The position numbers were made by a program, and so were the translations under genes. 27,782 nt of DNA from Selaginella moellendorffii (Eukaryota; Streptophyta; Lycopodiopsida; Selaginellales; Selaginellaceae): contig NW_003314325.1 of NCBI RefSeq assembly GCF_000143415.4, forward strand, positions 622,462 to 650,243. The letters are read 5' to 3'. The stretch's first letter is position 1. The number at the start of each line of letters is the position of its first letter. A model generated the notes under the pieces. That model worked only from the letters and a program-made list of their open reading frames with translations, searched no databases and had not been told where the DNA came from. Of this stretch, positions 9,644-19,884 are shown piece by piece.

Positions 9644-10120
9644 CTGCGTGTGCAAATGTCAACCAAAGAAAACGAGCGAGAAACAAAAAATAATCCAAGA
9701 AAAAACCAAGGAAGCATTTGCTGTAATACATCGCGACTCAAAACAGTAATAGCTATGGATCCATCTACATGGGGCCAACCTCCAATACAACGCAACCAAC
9801 AACACACAATGTCAACTTCAATAGCACAAATGCTCCAAGGAAAACATATTTGTTGTTTTCTATCTCCCCAGTCAAACAAGTGCCACCTACCAGCCATTCA
9901 TTCACGAAAAAAAGGCCAAAACAGAGTTCCAGAGAACCAAAAAGCCAAAACACCCGAGTCAACCCACGCATTCAATGCGATCCAAAGTTTTATGTCTGAG
10001 CCTTTGCGAGCTAATGCGCTGCTACTGCTACTCTAGCTCACGACAAACACAGAGAGATCAGAGCACACGCAACAGCAAGAGCAAACAGGGGCATGGAACT
10101 TGCCTGGCCGCGGTGTCCTT

Positions 10121-12106
10121 TCACAGCTCATGATCGTCGTCTGGCGATGGCTTCCTCCGCAGTCCAAAGAGCCGAAGCAGGCTGGAAAACCAGGAGACTT
10201 TCTTTGGCTGGAAACACACCACCTCGAAGCTGTGTTTCAAGTGCGGGGAAACAATCTTGTCCTGCGTGCAGCCGGATTAGTTATAGCTCATGGATTTAAA
10301 GTTCCGCTCACCAGGAAAAGGTCCACGGGACAAAAATGCGATCCATTACATGCCTGTCCAGTAAAGTGAGCGCGCACCATGAGAATGTGTATGAAAACAG
10401 CACGGGACTTAACTGGCATAATCATTGGATGTTCATTGTGAAAGGCTTGCACCCGGAAGGCTGGACTTTGGATGGAGCACTTGTAAAGTACCAGCATCGT
10501 GTTACCTCCAAAAGGTGCTACTAGACTTCCCCTCCAGAGTCGAGGGAGTGGAGGTTTGGGAGGAATCGCGACGGACTTCTCCTCCTGTACAACTTTCACA
10601 TCTGTAAAGGAGCTTCAGAGGTCAGCTTTTTAAATGGCCCACACAAACATACCAGCTCCGTCTAAAAAGAGGCCAAGGAGGCACGCGAACGGCAGTACTG
10701 TTTCCGCGTGTGCAAATCGCAACTTGGCTTTCTCCAGAAACTTAGCGTCTGTAGAATCTGAAATGCGCACTAACACTCAGTGATCGACGATAAGCTTTAA
10801 ATTAATACCTCTGGCGCTTTCCTCCATAGCCGAAACAATAGCTTCTTTCACGTTGGAAAGTAGAGAGATGCCCATTTTGTAGTTGATTGAATCGCCATAG
10901 CCTTTTAGATGATGTAGCTCAACGTCGTCCGCCCATTCAAGTAGACGAACCTGGAATATCAAAATTACTTCGGTACTAGATAGCCTAGTCGTCAAGATAC
11001 CTCTTCTGGAAGAAAGAGCTTGCAAGCTTGCGTAGTGATCTCTAACACAGATGCTTCCTGCAGTACACAACAACAACAAGACATAGCTCGTAAAAGTCCA
11101 CGAAAACAAAAACAAAAACTTGCCTGCTTGCATAAAAACCATAAAGAAGAAATATCATCGTTTGTAAACGGTAATTTATACCTCTTCGTAGCGGCTGCGG
11201 AGACCTGTGCATATACTTTGTTTTGGAGTTTGGCCACAGCCGGTCTTCGAACAGCTTTGGATTCCTATCATAAAAAACTTCAGAAAAAACACAAACCCAT
11301 GACATCAGACACGCACCTTGTAGTTTTGACAACAGTCATGAAATCTTAAGTGTATGTCATTGGTTTTGTTGTCGCTGATCACTGAAAATGCGCGGTGCTT
11401 CCCATCGCCAAGCGATCCTTTGTTCGAGAACAAACCCATGCCGAAGGCAACGGCACTCTGCGCAGACCTGTGAACCTGCGAGACAAGACAAGTTCATCGA
11501 CGAACAAAAGCTTTCTCTCCAAAACAAACCTGAGTCGTGAGGATCGGGCTGATTTTCGGATGATAGTCACCACTAAAAATCTCCGGGAACCTCTCCCGGA
11601 TCCTCTGCCCAAGCCGGAACATCTCCTCCTCACCGGGGATCGTCAGCTCGCCACCGACAAACTTTCCTCTCCATGCGGCCTCCCATCCGGAAGGCAGAAA
11701 AAACTCTCCAGCCTTCATGCTCTTGGCAAGCTCACTGAGCCTGACTTCCAGCTCCTCAAGCTGTTTCAAGCGCTTCTTTGTAGGCGCTCGCGTCCCATGC
11801 CTTGCCTGAAAAGCAAAGCAACCAAAAAAGAACAAGAAAATCGAACCAAGAACGCTCGTATAATCCTCTCTTACCACAAGATTCAAGTGAATAGGAACGC
11901 AGCCTTCCGGCGGCGATGGATCCTCCGTGAAGTGCTTGCTTCCAAGATCTCGCGAAACTTCATACCTGAAAAATCCATGGAGAGCTGTCTGGAATCCGCA
12001 TGGATGGATGAAAATCTCACCTGGTGGAGCTGGAAAGGTGCTCGCGCACGTCGAAATCTGCAAATGCAGTGGACAGCAGCAGCACAACCGACACGAGCGC
12101 TCTCAT
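10121..12106 (-). CDS. Multiple inositol polyphosphate phosphatase (histidine acid phosphatase)
   Basis: Removes phosphates from inositol hexakis/pentakisphosphate in the secretory pathway. Eleven exons (minus strand): 12106-12021, 11965-11875, 11805-11530, 11475-11317, 11264-11124, 11057-11001, 10950-10809, 10757-10653, 10601-10414, 10353-10312, 10261-10121. All phases agree, giving 475 aa. Residues 1-16 (MRALVSVVLLLSTAFA) form a signal peptide. The catalytic histidine motif RHGTRAP begins at residue 61. HAE, typical of MINPP-type enzymes, is at 334-336 (RFAHAETVLPF). KGYGDSINYKMG and HNEHPMIMP are further family blocks. The intron between exons 5 and 6 has a GC donor. The protein ends in DDDHEL, resembling an ER-retrieval signal; animal MINPP1 ends SDEL. 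It is divergently arranged with the transporter gene to its right. Confidence 0.92.
11058..11123 (-). other. GC-AG intron in the inositol phosphatase gene (intron 5)
   Basis: On the minus strand the junction reads AAGCAG|GCAAGT, the ideal GC-donor consensus, and the acceptor is TACTGCAG. Splicing gives SSLWFLCKQ-EASVLEIT, continuous with plant homologues. The intron is 66 bp. Confidence 0.8.
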
Positions 12107-12492
12107 CTCCGCATAAACCCTAAAAAAGGAGCAAACCTTTACCTTTGTCAAGAGAGTTATTTCTCATTTGAGAATTTTTTTCTCGCGCTCTCGTGTCACG
12201 TCGCCATCATTCCCATTTCACACTTATTTGGAATCGTTGCATCATGAAAGAAGCGTACTATGCTACACTCTGAACACGCGATTCGTGTCCCTGCTATAAA
12301 TTTCTATCTTGTCATTGTTTTGTCTAAGCGATCATCGATATTCCCAATCTTTCCTTCTTCTTTCTTTCACTCTCGACCCTCTCGAGAATTTCCACTTGCT
12401 TGGTGTTGGTCTGCTTGCTCACATTTTTTCTAACGATGGCTTCCTCATACTAGTTTGTCCTCTAATAAGTTTTCTTAGTAGCTTTGGAGAGA
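12107..12492. promoter_or_regulatory. Shared intergenic region between divergent phosphatase and transporter genes
   Basis: Only 386 bp separate the ATG codons of the minus-strand inositol phosphatase (12106) and the plus-strand transporter (12493), so both promoters and leaders must fit here. CTATAAATT at 12294-12302, about 190 bp before the transporter ATG, is a TATA candidate for the plus strand, and a pyrimidine-rich leader follows it. Confidence 0.5.
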
Positions 12493-14248
12493 ATGGGGGA
12501 AGAGGCTGCGCTCGCCAAAGAGAAGCTCGACGCTGGAGCGGCATTCGTGCTAGTATCCAAAGGTTTGAATGCTCGCAAAACTCGTATAGGATTTGATCAA
12601 AGATATTCCAGGAACAAGAGAGAGCTTTGACTGAGAGTTTTTTCTTGAATCTTGCTTGCAGGGACATGGCTACACGCAGCGTACCATCTCACCACAGCCA
12701 TCGTTGGTCCAGCGATTCTAAGCCTTCCATACGCTTTCGCGTCACTCGGCTGGGAATTGGGAGTTTTGGCCCTGACAATGGGAGCTCTTGTCACCTTCTA
12801 TGGCTACAATCTCGTCTCCACGCTGCTCGAGCAAGCGGATCAAAGAGGCCAGAGACACTTGCGCTTGGGAGATTTGGCGGTGGACATTCTTGGTGAGATT
12901 CTTTTTCTTTCTTTTCCGAAAAGCTGCGCTGTAGTTCTGACTTTCTTTATCCTGTTCTTGCAGGACCAAAGTGGAGTAAATACGTTGTTTTTCCGCAGAT
13001 GGTCATCAGCTTTGGCATCGTTGTTGGCAGCAATCTCTTGTGCGGACAAGGAATGCTCGTAAGTTCTCCTCTCAATCGTTTCTTCCAGCTTTCCAAGTGA
13101 ACCATCGGGTTTAAACGCAGAAAATCTACGAGAACTTGGTGAAAGATGGCGACCTTAAGCTTTACCACTTCGTGATGATCAGCGCGTCGATCATGATCAT
13201 CCTGTCCCAGCTTCCATCTTTCCACTCGCTTCGCTACATCAGCCTCGCCTCGGCGCTCCTCTCCATGGGATACAGCCTTGGCGTGGTGGCGGCGTGCATC
13301 TACGCAGGTTGGGCTTCTCGAGCTCTGAAACTTTGCTCGTGATCACCTTCGAATTTACCAGCAGCTTCTCAGGTCACTCTAAGCGAGCGCCACCAAAGGA
13401 TTACTCCATCGTTGGGAGCACCAGCGCTAGAGTTTTCCACGCTTTCAATGGCCTCTCGATCATGGCCTCGACGTATGGAGTGAGCATTATACCCGAGATC
13501 CAGGTTGGTGTTCTCGTTATCTAAGTTTCATCTTTAGAAAGAAAAACGATGTTTTGCTACTGCTTCCAGGCGACTATAGCTTCTCCAGTGTCCGGGAAGA
13601 TGTTTAAAGGATTGCTGCTTTGCTACGCGGTCGTGGTGACGACGTTCTTCTCGGTTTCCATCTCGGGCTACTGGGCTTTTGGCAACAAAGCCACTGGAAA
13701 TCTCTTCGACAACTTCATTCCAGACGACAACACAACGCTAGCTCCCGACTGGCTCTTGTTCCTGATCATTCTCTTCATCGTCATCCAGCTCCTCGCAATC
13801 GCAGTGGTGAGTTTTTCCATAGATTTTCTCTGGAGTTTTAGAACTTCTTCTTTCATCACAGGTTTATTCGCAGCCTCTCTTTGATGTCTTCGAGACTGCT
13901 CTTTCCGACGTCAAAAGGCCAATCTTCTCGTTTAGAAACTTGCTCCCCCGGCTCGCAGTGAGATCACTCTACATAGTTTTGGCAGCGTTTCTAGCGGCAA
14001 TGCTCCCGTTCTTCGGAGATCTCAATGCGTTCATAGGCGCCGTGGGGTTCTTGCCTCTAGCTTTCATTCTCCCCCCGGTTCTCTACAACATCAAGTGTAA
14101 GCCATCGCCAGGGACGGTGGTCTTCTGGGTAAACACAGCCATTATCGTGGTGTACGGTGCCATGGCGGTCATGGGAAGCGTTTCTTCCGTACGCCAGATC
14201 GTCCTGGACGCTCACAAGTTCAAGGTCTTCTCCAATAACACAAGCTAA
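12493..14248 (+). CDS. GABA transporter-like amino acid/auxin permease (AAAP family)
   Basis: Proton-coupled amino acid carrier, closest by memory to the plant probable GABA transporter 2 group; expected in the plasma membrane or an endomembrane. Seven exons: 12493-12562, 12662-12892, 12964-13058, 13121-13307, 13373-13503, 13570-13806, 13862-14248, all GT-AG and in phase, giving 445 aa, normal for the family. Recognisable blocks are the N-terminal DAGAAFVLVSKGTWLHAAYH, then GPAILSLPYAFASLGW (first membrane helix), GPKWSKYVVFPQM, LPSFHSLRYIS, KDYSIVGSTSARVFHAFN, YGVSIIPEIQATIASPVSGKM, SGYWAFGNKATGNLF, and VRSLYIVLAAFLAAMLPFFGD. About ten hydrophobic spans are visible. The ATG is chosen because it gives the MGEEAALAKEKLDAGAAF start typical of homologues. 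Transported substrate is inferred from family only. Confidence 0.92.
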
Positions 14249-16690
14249 CTGAGAATGTATGAATCTTTGGCAACCACTTAACCAAGCCACTTGATCAGTC
14301 CAAAGAGTTTACAAGCGAGAAGGCCCATGGGGAATGTCCCAGAGGTTGCATAAGCAACTGTGTTAAGGCGGCATGAAAAAGATAACTTTCCAACGGTAAC
14401 AAAACAATTTCAAAAAATAAATAGGAAGTTTATGCTAGGGTTAGAGTGATCCTTAACGGGCAGGAATGCGCTAGTTGCACAATTTTACTGCAACATCTGA
14501 TGTGGCCTGTACAATTCAGGAGAATATGTGGTAGAAACAAGTTCTCCAAAATCATACTAATCCAATAAAAATGTGCCATGTGTTACTCAACCAACTTGTG
14601 CCTGCCCCGTTAATGACTGTCAAAGGGCATGTATGTGCCCGTTGACCACAGAAAGATGCTCGCCACACCTGGCTTAACATATTCCTCCTACACAGCCTTG
14701 TTCTTGGGTGGTTAGACAACTCAATTCTTTATCATTGAAGACAACTCAATTCTTTTTTATTGAAATTTTCTTCCTTCACCTTTCTTTTCTTGATTTTTCT
14801 CTTTCTTGTGCTTGTTTGTGCACATGTGTATGCTTCTTGGGTTGTTGTGAGCTCCAATAGTTCCAATAAATTAGCCTAGCTTCACTACTTTCAAGTATTT
14901 GTAGAAGGTTTAGTTCCACCATAGTAATTTAAAACATGTTACACATGCGCACAATCCATGATCTTAGTCTTCTTGTAAATGTCAAGTAGGCAAGTCATTC
15001 TCCAACCCCAAATGACAGATTTTGTCATGAATCCTTATTGCAACTTGAATCACAGCATCCATGGTTTTTCTTTAGTATTTTATGTTTACTTAAGGAGCAT
15101 TAAGAAACAAGTTTGATGAGATTAGGCTCTTAGTCTTGTTTTTCCCACAAGTCTTACAAATATGACCATCAAATGCCTGCCCCAATTTTGTTACAAATTA
15201 CAATACTGCTAAATACCTCCTAGAGTATTAACAGTGTTACCTCCATGAGTATACTCTTTGAGAAAACATCCCACCCAGACATCTGAAGCATGTCCCTCCA
15301 TAAGTTTAAAATCCGAGAGTGTTAACAAGGATTCTTGTGGTGTCTTTGTAGAAAGCAATAACGCCATGCATTGCTTAGAAGCATTAAGTGATAACCAAGA
15401 TCTTAGTAGAAGGACTAACTTCTTAAAACTCAAGGAGAAAGAGTGATAGACCTTGCAATCCTCTTGCTGGATGTTGTGGAGGCAGAGCAAGAGGTCAAGT
15501 CATACCTTGCTTATCTTGCATAGATGTCCAAGCCTCCTATTTGAGAAGTGTTGGGTTATGCTATTTCATTTTTTAGTATATGTTATCGATTTTTTAATTC
15601 ATGTTAACCATCCCAGGGAATCTCTCATAGTATCAAAGTTAATCACTTGTACTAGAAACACCATTAATCCTTTCTAGTGCTCACCTGTCACTCCAAGTGA
15701 ATATAAAAGAAAAGGGGAAGTGGTTTGAGTGAATTTCATTCCATTGTTTTCTCCTTCCATATTTTTTCTTTGATCTCTATAGGGAAGGCACTATTCTCAC
15801 TTGGTTCGGTGAAACTGAACACAAGCTCAAGACAAAAAAGCTATTGGGCTTTTGTCTCAGGTAGCACAACCTACCTTCTTGAGCTCACTCTTACATTAGA
15901 GAGAACACTATCCCTAGAAGCTATGAAGGAATACAAAGTTGAGATTGACAATGACTAAAACCTTGATGGCAGATGCTGGGTGAGACAAAAATAGAATCTT
16001 TGATCAATCCACTGCTGCCAGTGCATGGCAATCACTGAAGAGGATATATGTTCATGATACTCAGGCAACTGAGTATACCCTGGTGGCACTAAAGTTGGTG
16101 AATCCTTAATAAAATTTACCATGATCATGAGTGGAAGGAGAGTACAAGCAAGTGAAGCATCGCATCACTCTGCTCCAATCCAAAACGATGTCATCAAGCA
16201 GATAATCATACTAGATGTCACTAGTCCCTCATAATGAGAAAGTTGAAGTTAATGGTACAGCTCTAACAACAACAAAAGTCTACAATAAGAAGTATATTAT
16301 GTTTGATTCCTTAGATTCTAATTAGCCTAAAAGCACCTCTCAATGAATGAGTCAAGCTGGGTGTGATTATGTTCATCCTCAGGGCCATGACTTGGGGCAA
16401 TCTATCTCCAGTAGAGGAGAAGCAAAGTATTATCCTTGCATGTGAAGAATGCAAGGAATGCATCTAATCCTTACATGCAAGAGTCATTATTCAATGATCA
16501 TGTTAGAGTGTGATCAATGAAATGTGAATGTACACTCCTTAATGTCCCATAGGGACTAATACAATAACTTGGGCATGTCACCTTCTCTCAAAGCTACCTA
16601 GTATCGCTCAAGTGAGTGTCTCTAGTGGGACTAGCTTTGCAGTAGTCTTAGCGAGACCCTTCTCCTGCATGCCATGTCCAGATTGATATC
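14249..16690. other. AT-rich gene-free stretch with decayed repeat sequence
   Basis: Past the transporter 3' UTR (an AATAAATAGG polyadenylation-like motif near 14417) the base composition becomes AT-rich and no ORF above about 95 codons survives. Short protein-like fragments occur, such as HICKTCGKNKTKS read on the minus strand near 15.15 kb, suggesting old Copia-like or other retroelement debris, but none is long enough to name. Confidence 0.4.
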
Positions 16691-17290
16691 TCCCACCATG
16701 TTGAGTGTAGGATCAAGCCTAAGGGGCACCACTACCAGCAGACCTTGCTGTTGACCACCCTTCTAAAGCATGGGAGCCATCTCCTCTACCAGCTCTCCAT
16801 CTGTTCAGGTTTATCCTTTAGGATATTGTAGTGGAGTCGCACTACAGCCAGCATAAGTCTCCACAATATGCCTACTATCACCACCATCTATGTTGCCCTT
16901 TGCACCTGATTTGTCACCATGCCAGACCACAAGCTGGTTCTCTTGCTTCCTCAAACTAGTGGAAGATATCGCCACAGTGAACCTCGAACTCTGAAGAGAC
17001 TCCCATCTTTCTAGTCGTCTTTAGAATTTGTCACCATACCTCTTTTGCCACTTTGCACTTCCATACCACATGCTCAAATTGTCTCTGTTTCCCTGCACTC
17101 CAGCTAGGTTTGTCCTGGAACCTTTGCCCCACTAGGAGACCAGGTCCAAGCACCAACTGAGTCTAACCAGAACTCCATCTTGCTCCGTTTAATGCTATAT
17201 TGCCACAAAGTCCCTAACTTGAGACAGTGTTGAGGCCATTTCTTCCCCATCTTTGCTGCGTTTACCACTCTAAGCAGCCAAAAAATTTCA
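16690..17290 (-). mobile_element. Decayed LINE-type (non-LTR) retrotransposon 3' fragment
   Basis: The minus strand reads, with stops and at least one frameshift, WPQHCLKLGTLWQYSIK, FEHVVWKCKVAKEVW and YNILKDKPEQMESW. The middle block matches the pattern of the RT-associated zinc-binding domain (EH-x-x-W-x-C-x-x-A-x-x-V-W) at the end of plant LINE reverse transcriptases. No intact ORF remains, and neither the RT core nor a poly-A tail is visible. Could also be a host-domesticated RNase H-like remnant. Confidence 0.4.
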
Positions 17291-18364
17291 TAATGGACAT
17301 TCTACCTTTTCCCTTGTCTAAAGACTTGTAATCTCCTTATTGATTTTTACATGTTCCTGTCCAGAATACCTATCAGGTGCTTGGTCCTAAAAAATGCAAA
17401 ATGAATATCCAAGATTAGATTATTTATAGATATTTATATTGCACTAACATTTTTCTTCAATCACTTTCAAGATCAAATATGAAGCCAAAACCCTAATAAA
17501 AAAAGTGACATGAAAATCAAGCTTCAAGGACAACTCCTCACCATTCGACACAACAATGCCACTTTCACAATGTCTCAACTATACACTTATCCAATAATTT
17601 ACTCTAAGTGCTAACAAATTAACTAACAAACTATAGCAAATGAATGTTAGAACCCTTTTTTAAAACATTAAGGAATCAACTTAGCATAATATAGATCACC
17701 ATTAACTTAATTAAAGTTACTTCAATGCTATTATGTATAAAGGGGCTGGGTAGTTTTTGAGTTGAGCTCAAGTCAATAAAAGTTAACAAAAGTCAAAGGA
17801 AGTCAATACAATCCCCTAACTAGCGAAAGTTTAATGGCACTACCTTAGTTTGTCCCAAACCAATAATTTTTAATATAAAATCTAGATGTTTAAAGTATTC
17901 CATAAGCTTTTGTAGATTATTGGTTTGACACTAACTAATCTTTTAGTCTACAAAGAAAGAAAGTAGTATATTAAACAACATAATTAATATTAGAATATAT
18001 TCAATCTTATTTTGCTTCCATATCCAAAAGCAAAAATGGGTATAGTGGAATGCTCCTTCACTATATGCTTGTGTTGTATGTAATGTTGTGCCATGTGTTC
18101 AACATAAATAGGTAAGTGGAATTGACTTCGGTCCATATGATCATCCATATCATCAGGATCAAGCGTGTGGATTGAAACACTGTGTGTGATAAGTATGGAC
18201 CTAATGACATACAAACATTTAAAAATAAATATTATAGATTACTTCAAAACTAACATCACTTGTCGCAAAAGCTCCCAAGAATATCTTCAAAGGCACCCTC
18301 CTTCTCAAGTGCAAAAACAGCTCGGTTTATCTCTTTCACTACTTGCACCATTGACCCAAATCTT
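17291..18364. other. AT-rich stretch left of the chromovirus, with a minus-strand exon-like end
   Basis: Mostly non-coding and very AT-rich (about 17.3-18.0 kb). On the minus strand, 18364-18256 is open and protein-like (SMVQVVKEINRAVFALEKEG, then a stop after GSFCDK). A 74-codon ORF at 18214-17990 follows it. The retroelement sits immediately upstream of this segment in minus orientation. Confidence 0.35.
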
Positions 18365-18369
18365 GCTGT
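18365..18369. repeat. Left target-site duplication of the chromovirus
   Basis: GCTGT directly precedes the 5' LTR and is repeated exactly at 23954-23958 after the 3' LTR. A 5-bp duplication is normal for Ty3/gypsy integrases. Confidence 0.9.
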
Positions 18370-18756
18370 TGTCAGGAATCCCCCAATTATTGCCACATTC
18401 CTGACTCTCATTGGATTCCTGACCTACAGACCACATTCCTGACTCTCGAGACACTTCCCTATTCCTGACTCTTGAGACACTTTCCTATTCCTGACTCTCG
18501 AGACACTTCCCGATTCCTGAGTCTCGAGCCACATTCCTGATGATGATGTGGCGCCTCCTCGACCTCAGCTATATTTAGGCCGTCCTCGATCCAAGAGTGG
18601 TGGAGCTTCATCAACCTATAGTATATATAAGTTAGCCTTGTTCCATTTCTCCACAATCTGAATCAACGCCAGTCTAAGGCCTCTTCTTTGTATCCACTAG
18701 TTTTTCTCTTTGTCTTTTTGCATTTTCCAATCTTGATCTTGTCAGGGGTCTTGACA
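18370..18756 (+). repeat. 5' LTR (387 bp)
   Basis: Starts TGTCAGGAATCCCCC and ends GGGGTCTTGACA. U3 holds serial ATTCCTGACTCTCGAGACAC repeats with a CTCGAG core; this copy has one more 26-bp unit than the 3' LTR. TATATATAA at 18622-18630 is the TATA box, and transcription should start near 18652. Confidence 0.95.
18622..18666 (+). promoter_or_regulatory. LTR core promoter and predicted transcript start with primer segment
   Basis: The TATA box at 18622-18630 is followed 30 nt later by CACAATCTGAATCAA (18652-18666), the exact reverse complement of the primer-binding site just after the LTR. The predicted RNA 5' end therefore coincides with the primer segment. Confidence 0.6.
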
Positions 18757-18758
18757 GT

Positions 18759-18773
18759 TTGATTCAGATTGTG
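18759..18773 (+). other. Self-complementary primer binding site
   Basis: TTGATTCAGATTGTG begins two bases after the LTR end (18756), where the primer binding site should lie. It lacks the plant tRNA-Met site TGGTATCAGAGC and is instead complementary over all 15 bases to 18652-18666 in the R region. Confidence 0.65.
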
Positions 18774-18855
18774 TTTTTTCGTTTTTTGATTTAGCTCGTT
18801 TTGATTGTTTGATTACCTTTGCCTTTTTTTCCCCCTTTTTCCTTTCTTCTTTCCA

Positions 18856-19827
18856 ATGGAGTCTCCAAGCCATCCTGATTTCTTTGCTGAAGTCCTTGCA
18901 AAAATCCAGTCTGAGAATACCAAGCTGAAGGCGACCCTTCTTCGCATGCAGCAGGAGCTTGCTTCACTTTCGGCTCAAGGATCCAGCAAAGTTCCTAAAC
19001 CGAAGGTGAGCTTCCCGGCGAAATTTTCAGGCAAGCGTTCGGAGCTTCGTGGATTCCTGAACCAGATGGAGTTGATCTTCGCACTTCAACATCAGCGGTA
19101 CCCTACTCCCGAGTCTCAAATCGGCGCAATTGGGACATTGCTCAAAGGTGCAGCTTTGTCATGGTTTTCTCCTCTTCTGGAGAAAAGCATGAAAGGGGTC
19201 GTGGTTCCAGAGCTGATGGATCTTCAATTGTTCAAAGAGAAGCTCGAAGCATGTTTTGGCGAGACGGATCGGGTTCGGGCTGCTACCACAAAGATGAGAC
19301 GTCTCTCTCAGGGGTCTCGTCCTGCCTCGATCTATGCTGCAGAGTTCCAACTCCTTACTTTGGACACTCAGTGGGATGAGCGGGCCCTAATTGACCAATT
19401 TCGTTTCGGCCTCAACAACGGTGTCAAGGATTTGTTGCTCACCATGGAGGATCCCAAGGACCTGTCGGATGCCATCAACAAAGCTGTTCGATGTGACAAT
19501 CGTCTCTTTGAACGTCGTCAGGAAAGTCGCCGCACCGCTGTTTTTCCGTCCCAGACTCAGGAATCCCAGCTTGAGTCTTCGGGGCATACTCCTGAACCTA
19601 CTGCTCCGGTTCCAATGGATATTTCTGGTACTCCCCGACTCATTAGAGGGAAGTTGAGTCCTGCTGAGAAGCAACGTCAAATATCTCATAATCTTTGCCT
19701 CTATTGTGCTGATCCTAATCACAAAGCAGCTGTATGTCCCAAGAAGCCTCCTCGACTGCTCGAGTTCACTCTGCCTCAAAGTCCACCTCTATTGCAGTCG
19801 GGAAACGACCCTGTCCAAACAGAGTAG
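18856..19827 (+). CDS. gag: Chromovirus Gag polyprotein
   Basis: Structural protein that packages the element RNA into particles; 323 aa, uninterrupted. An N-terminal helical stretch ([20 protein letters not shown]) is followed by a retrotransposon-gag-like domain ([16 protein letters not shown]...[13 protein letters not shown]). A single CCHC zinc knuckle, [14 protein letters not shown], lies near residues 281-294. The ATG at 18856 gives [10 protein letters not shown]; an upstream in-frame extension into the leader is unlikely. The end overlaps the pol frame in the -1 register, with a frameshift signal at 19800. Confidence 0.9.
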   Translation: MESPSHPDFFAEVLAKIQSENTKLKATLLRMQQELASLSAQGSSKVPKPKVSFPAKFSGKRSELRGFLNQMELIFALQHQRYPTPESQIGAIGTLLKGAALSWFSPLLEKSMKGVVVPELMDLQLFKEKLEACFGETDRVRAATTKMRRLSQGSRPASIYAAEFQLLTLDTQWDERALIDQFRFGLNNGVKDLLLTMEDPKDLSDAINKAVRCDNRLFERRQESRRTAVFPSQTQESQLESSGHTPEPTAPVPMDISGTPRLIRGKLSPAEKQRQISHNLCLYCADPNHKAAVCPKKPPRLLEFTLPQSPPLLQSGNDPVQTE

Positions 19828-19884
19828 GAGCTGTCTGTTTGGACTCCCCGAATAAAAATCACTTTTCTTCTTTATCAAGCTCCT
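19800..19884 (+). promoter_or_regulatory. Programmed -1 ribosomal frameshift signal between gag and pol
   Basis: Heptamer GGGAAAC (19800-19806) is in exact gag phase (G GGA AAC). A 6-nt spacer precedes an 11-bp perfect stem: GTCCAAACAGA (19813-19823) with TCTGTTTGGAC (19834-19844). The 10-nt loop contains the gag TAG stop. Loop bases AGGAGCT (19826-19832) can pair with AGCTCCT (19878-19884), giving a possible H-type pseudoknot. Slipping one base back enters the open protease frame. Confidence 0.75.

Larger units (their letters stand above)
8506..10120. other. Intergenic stretch between the PP2C promoter and the 3' end of the inositol phosphatase gene
   Basis: No recognised gene. It contains A/T homopolymers (A16 at about 9139-9154), a W-box cluster near 8934-9020, and two splice-flanked open segments on the minus strand near 9.0-9.6 kb, listed separately. 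The part from about 9700 to 10120 may hold the 3' UTR of the minus-strand phosphatase gene. No RNA gene or repeat family is evident. Confidence 0.5.

Noticed and set aside
11395-12123. 242-codon plus-strand ORF across the inositol phosphatase gene
   Set aside because: Antisense shadow; the minus strand has the full histidine phosphatase reading with splice sites.
14249-16690. A Copia element with identifiable gag-pol
   Set aside because: Only a few short protein-like words are visible; stops in every frame prevent a supported call.
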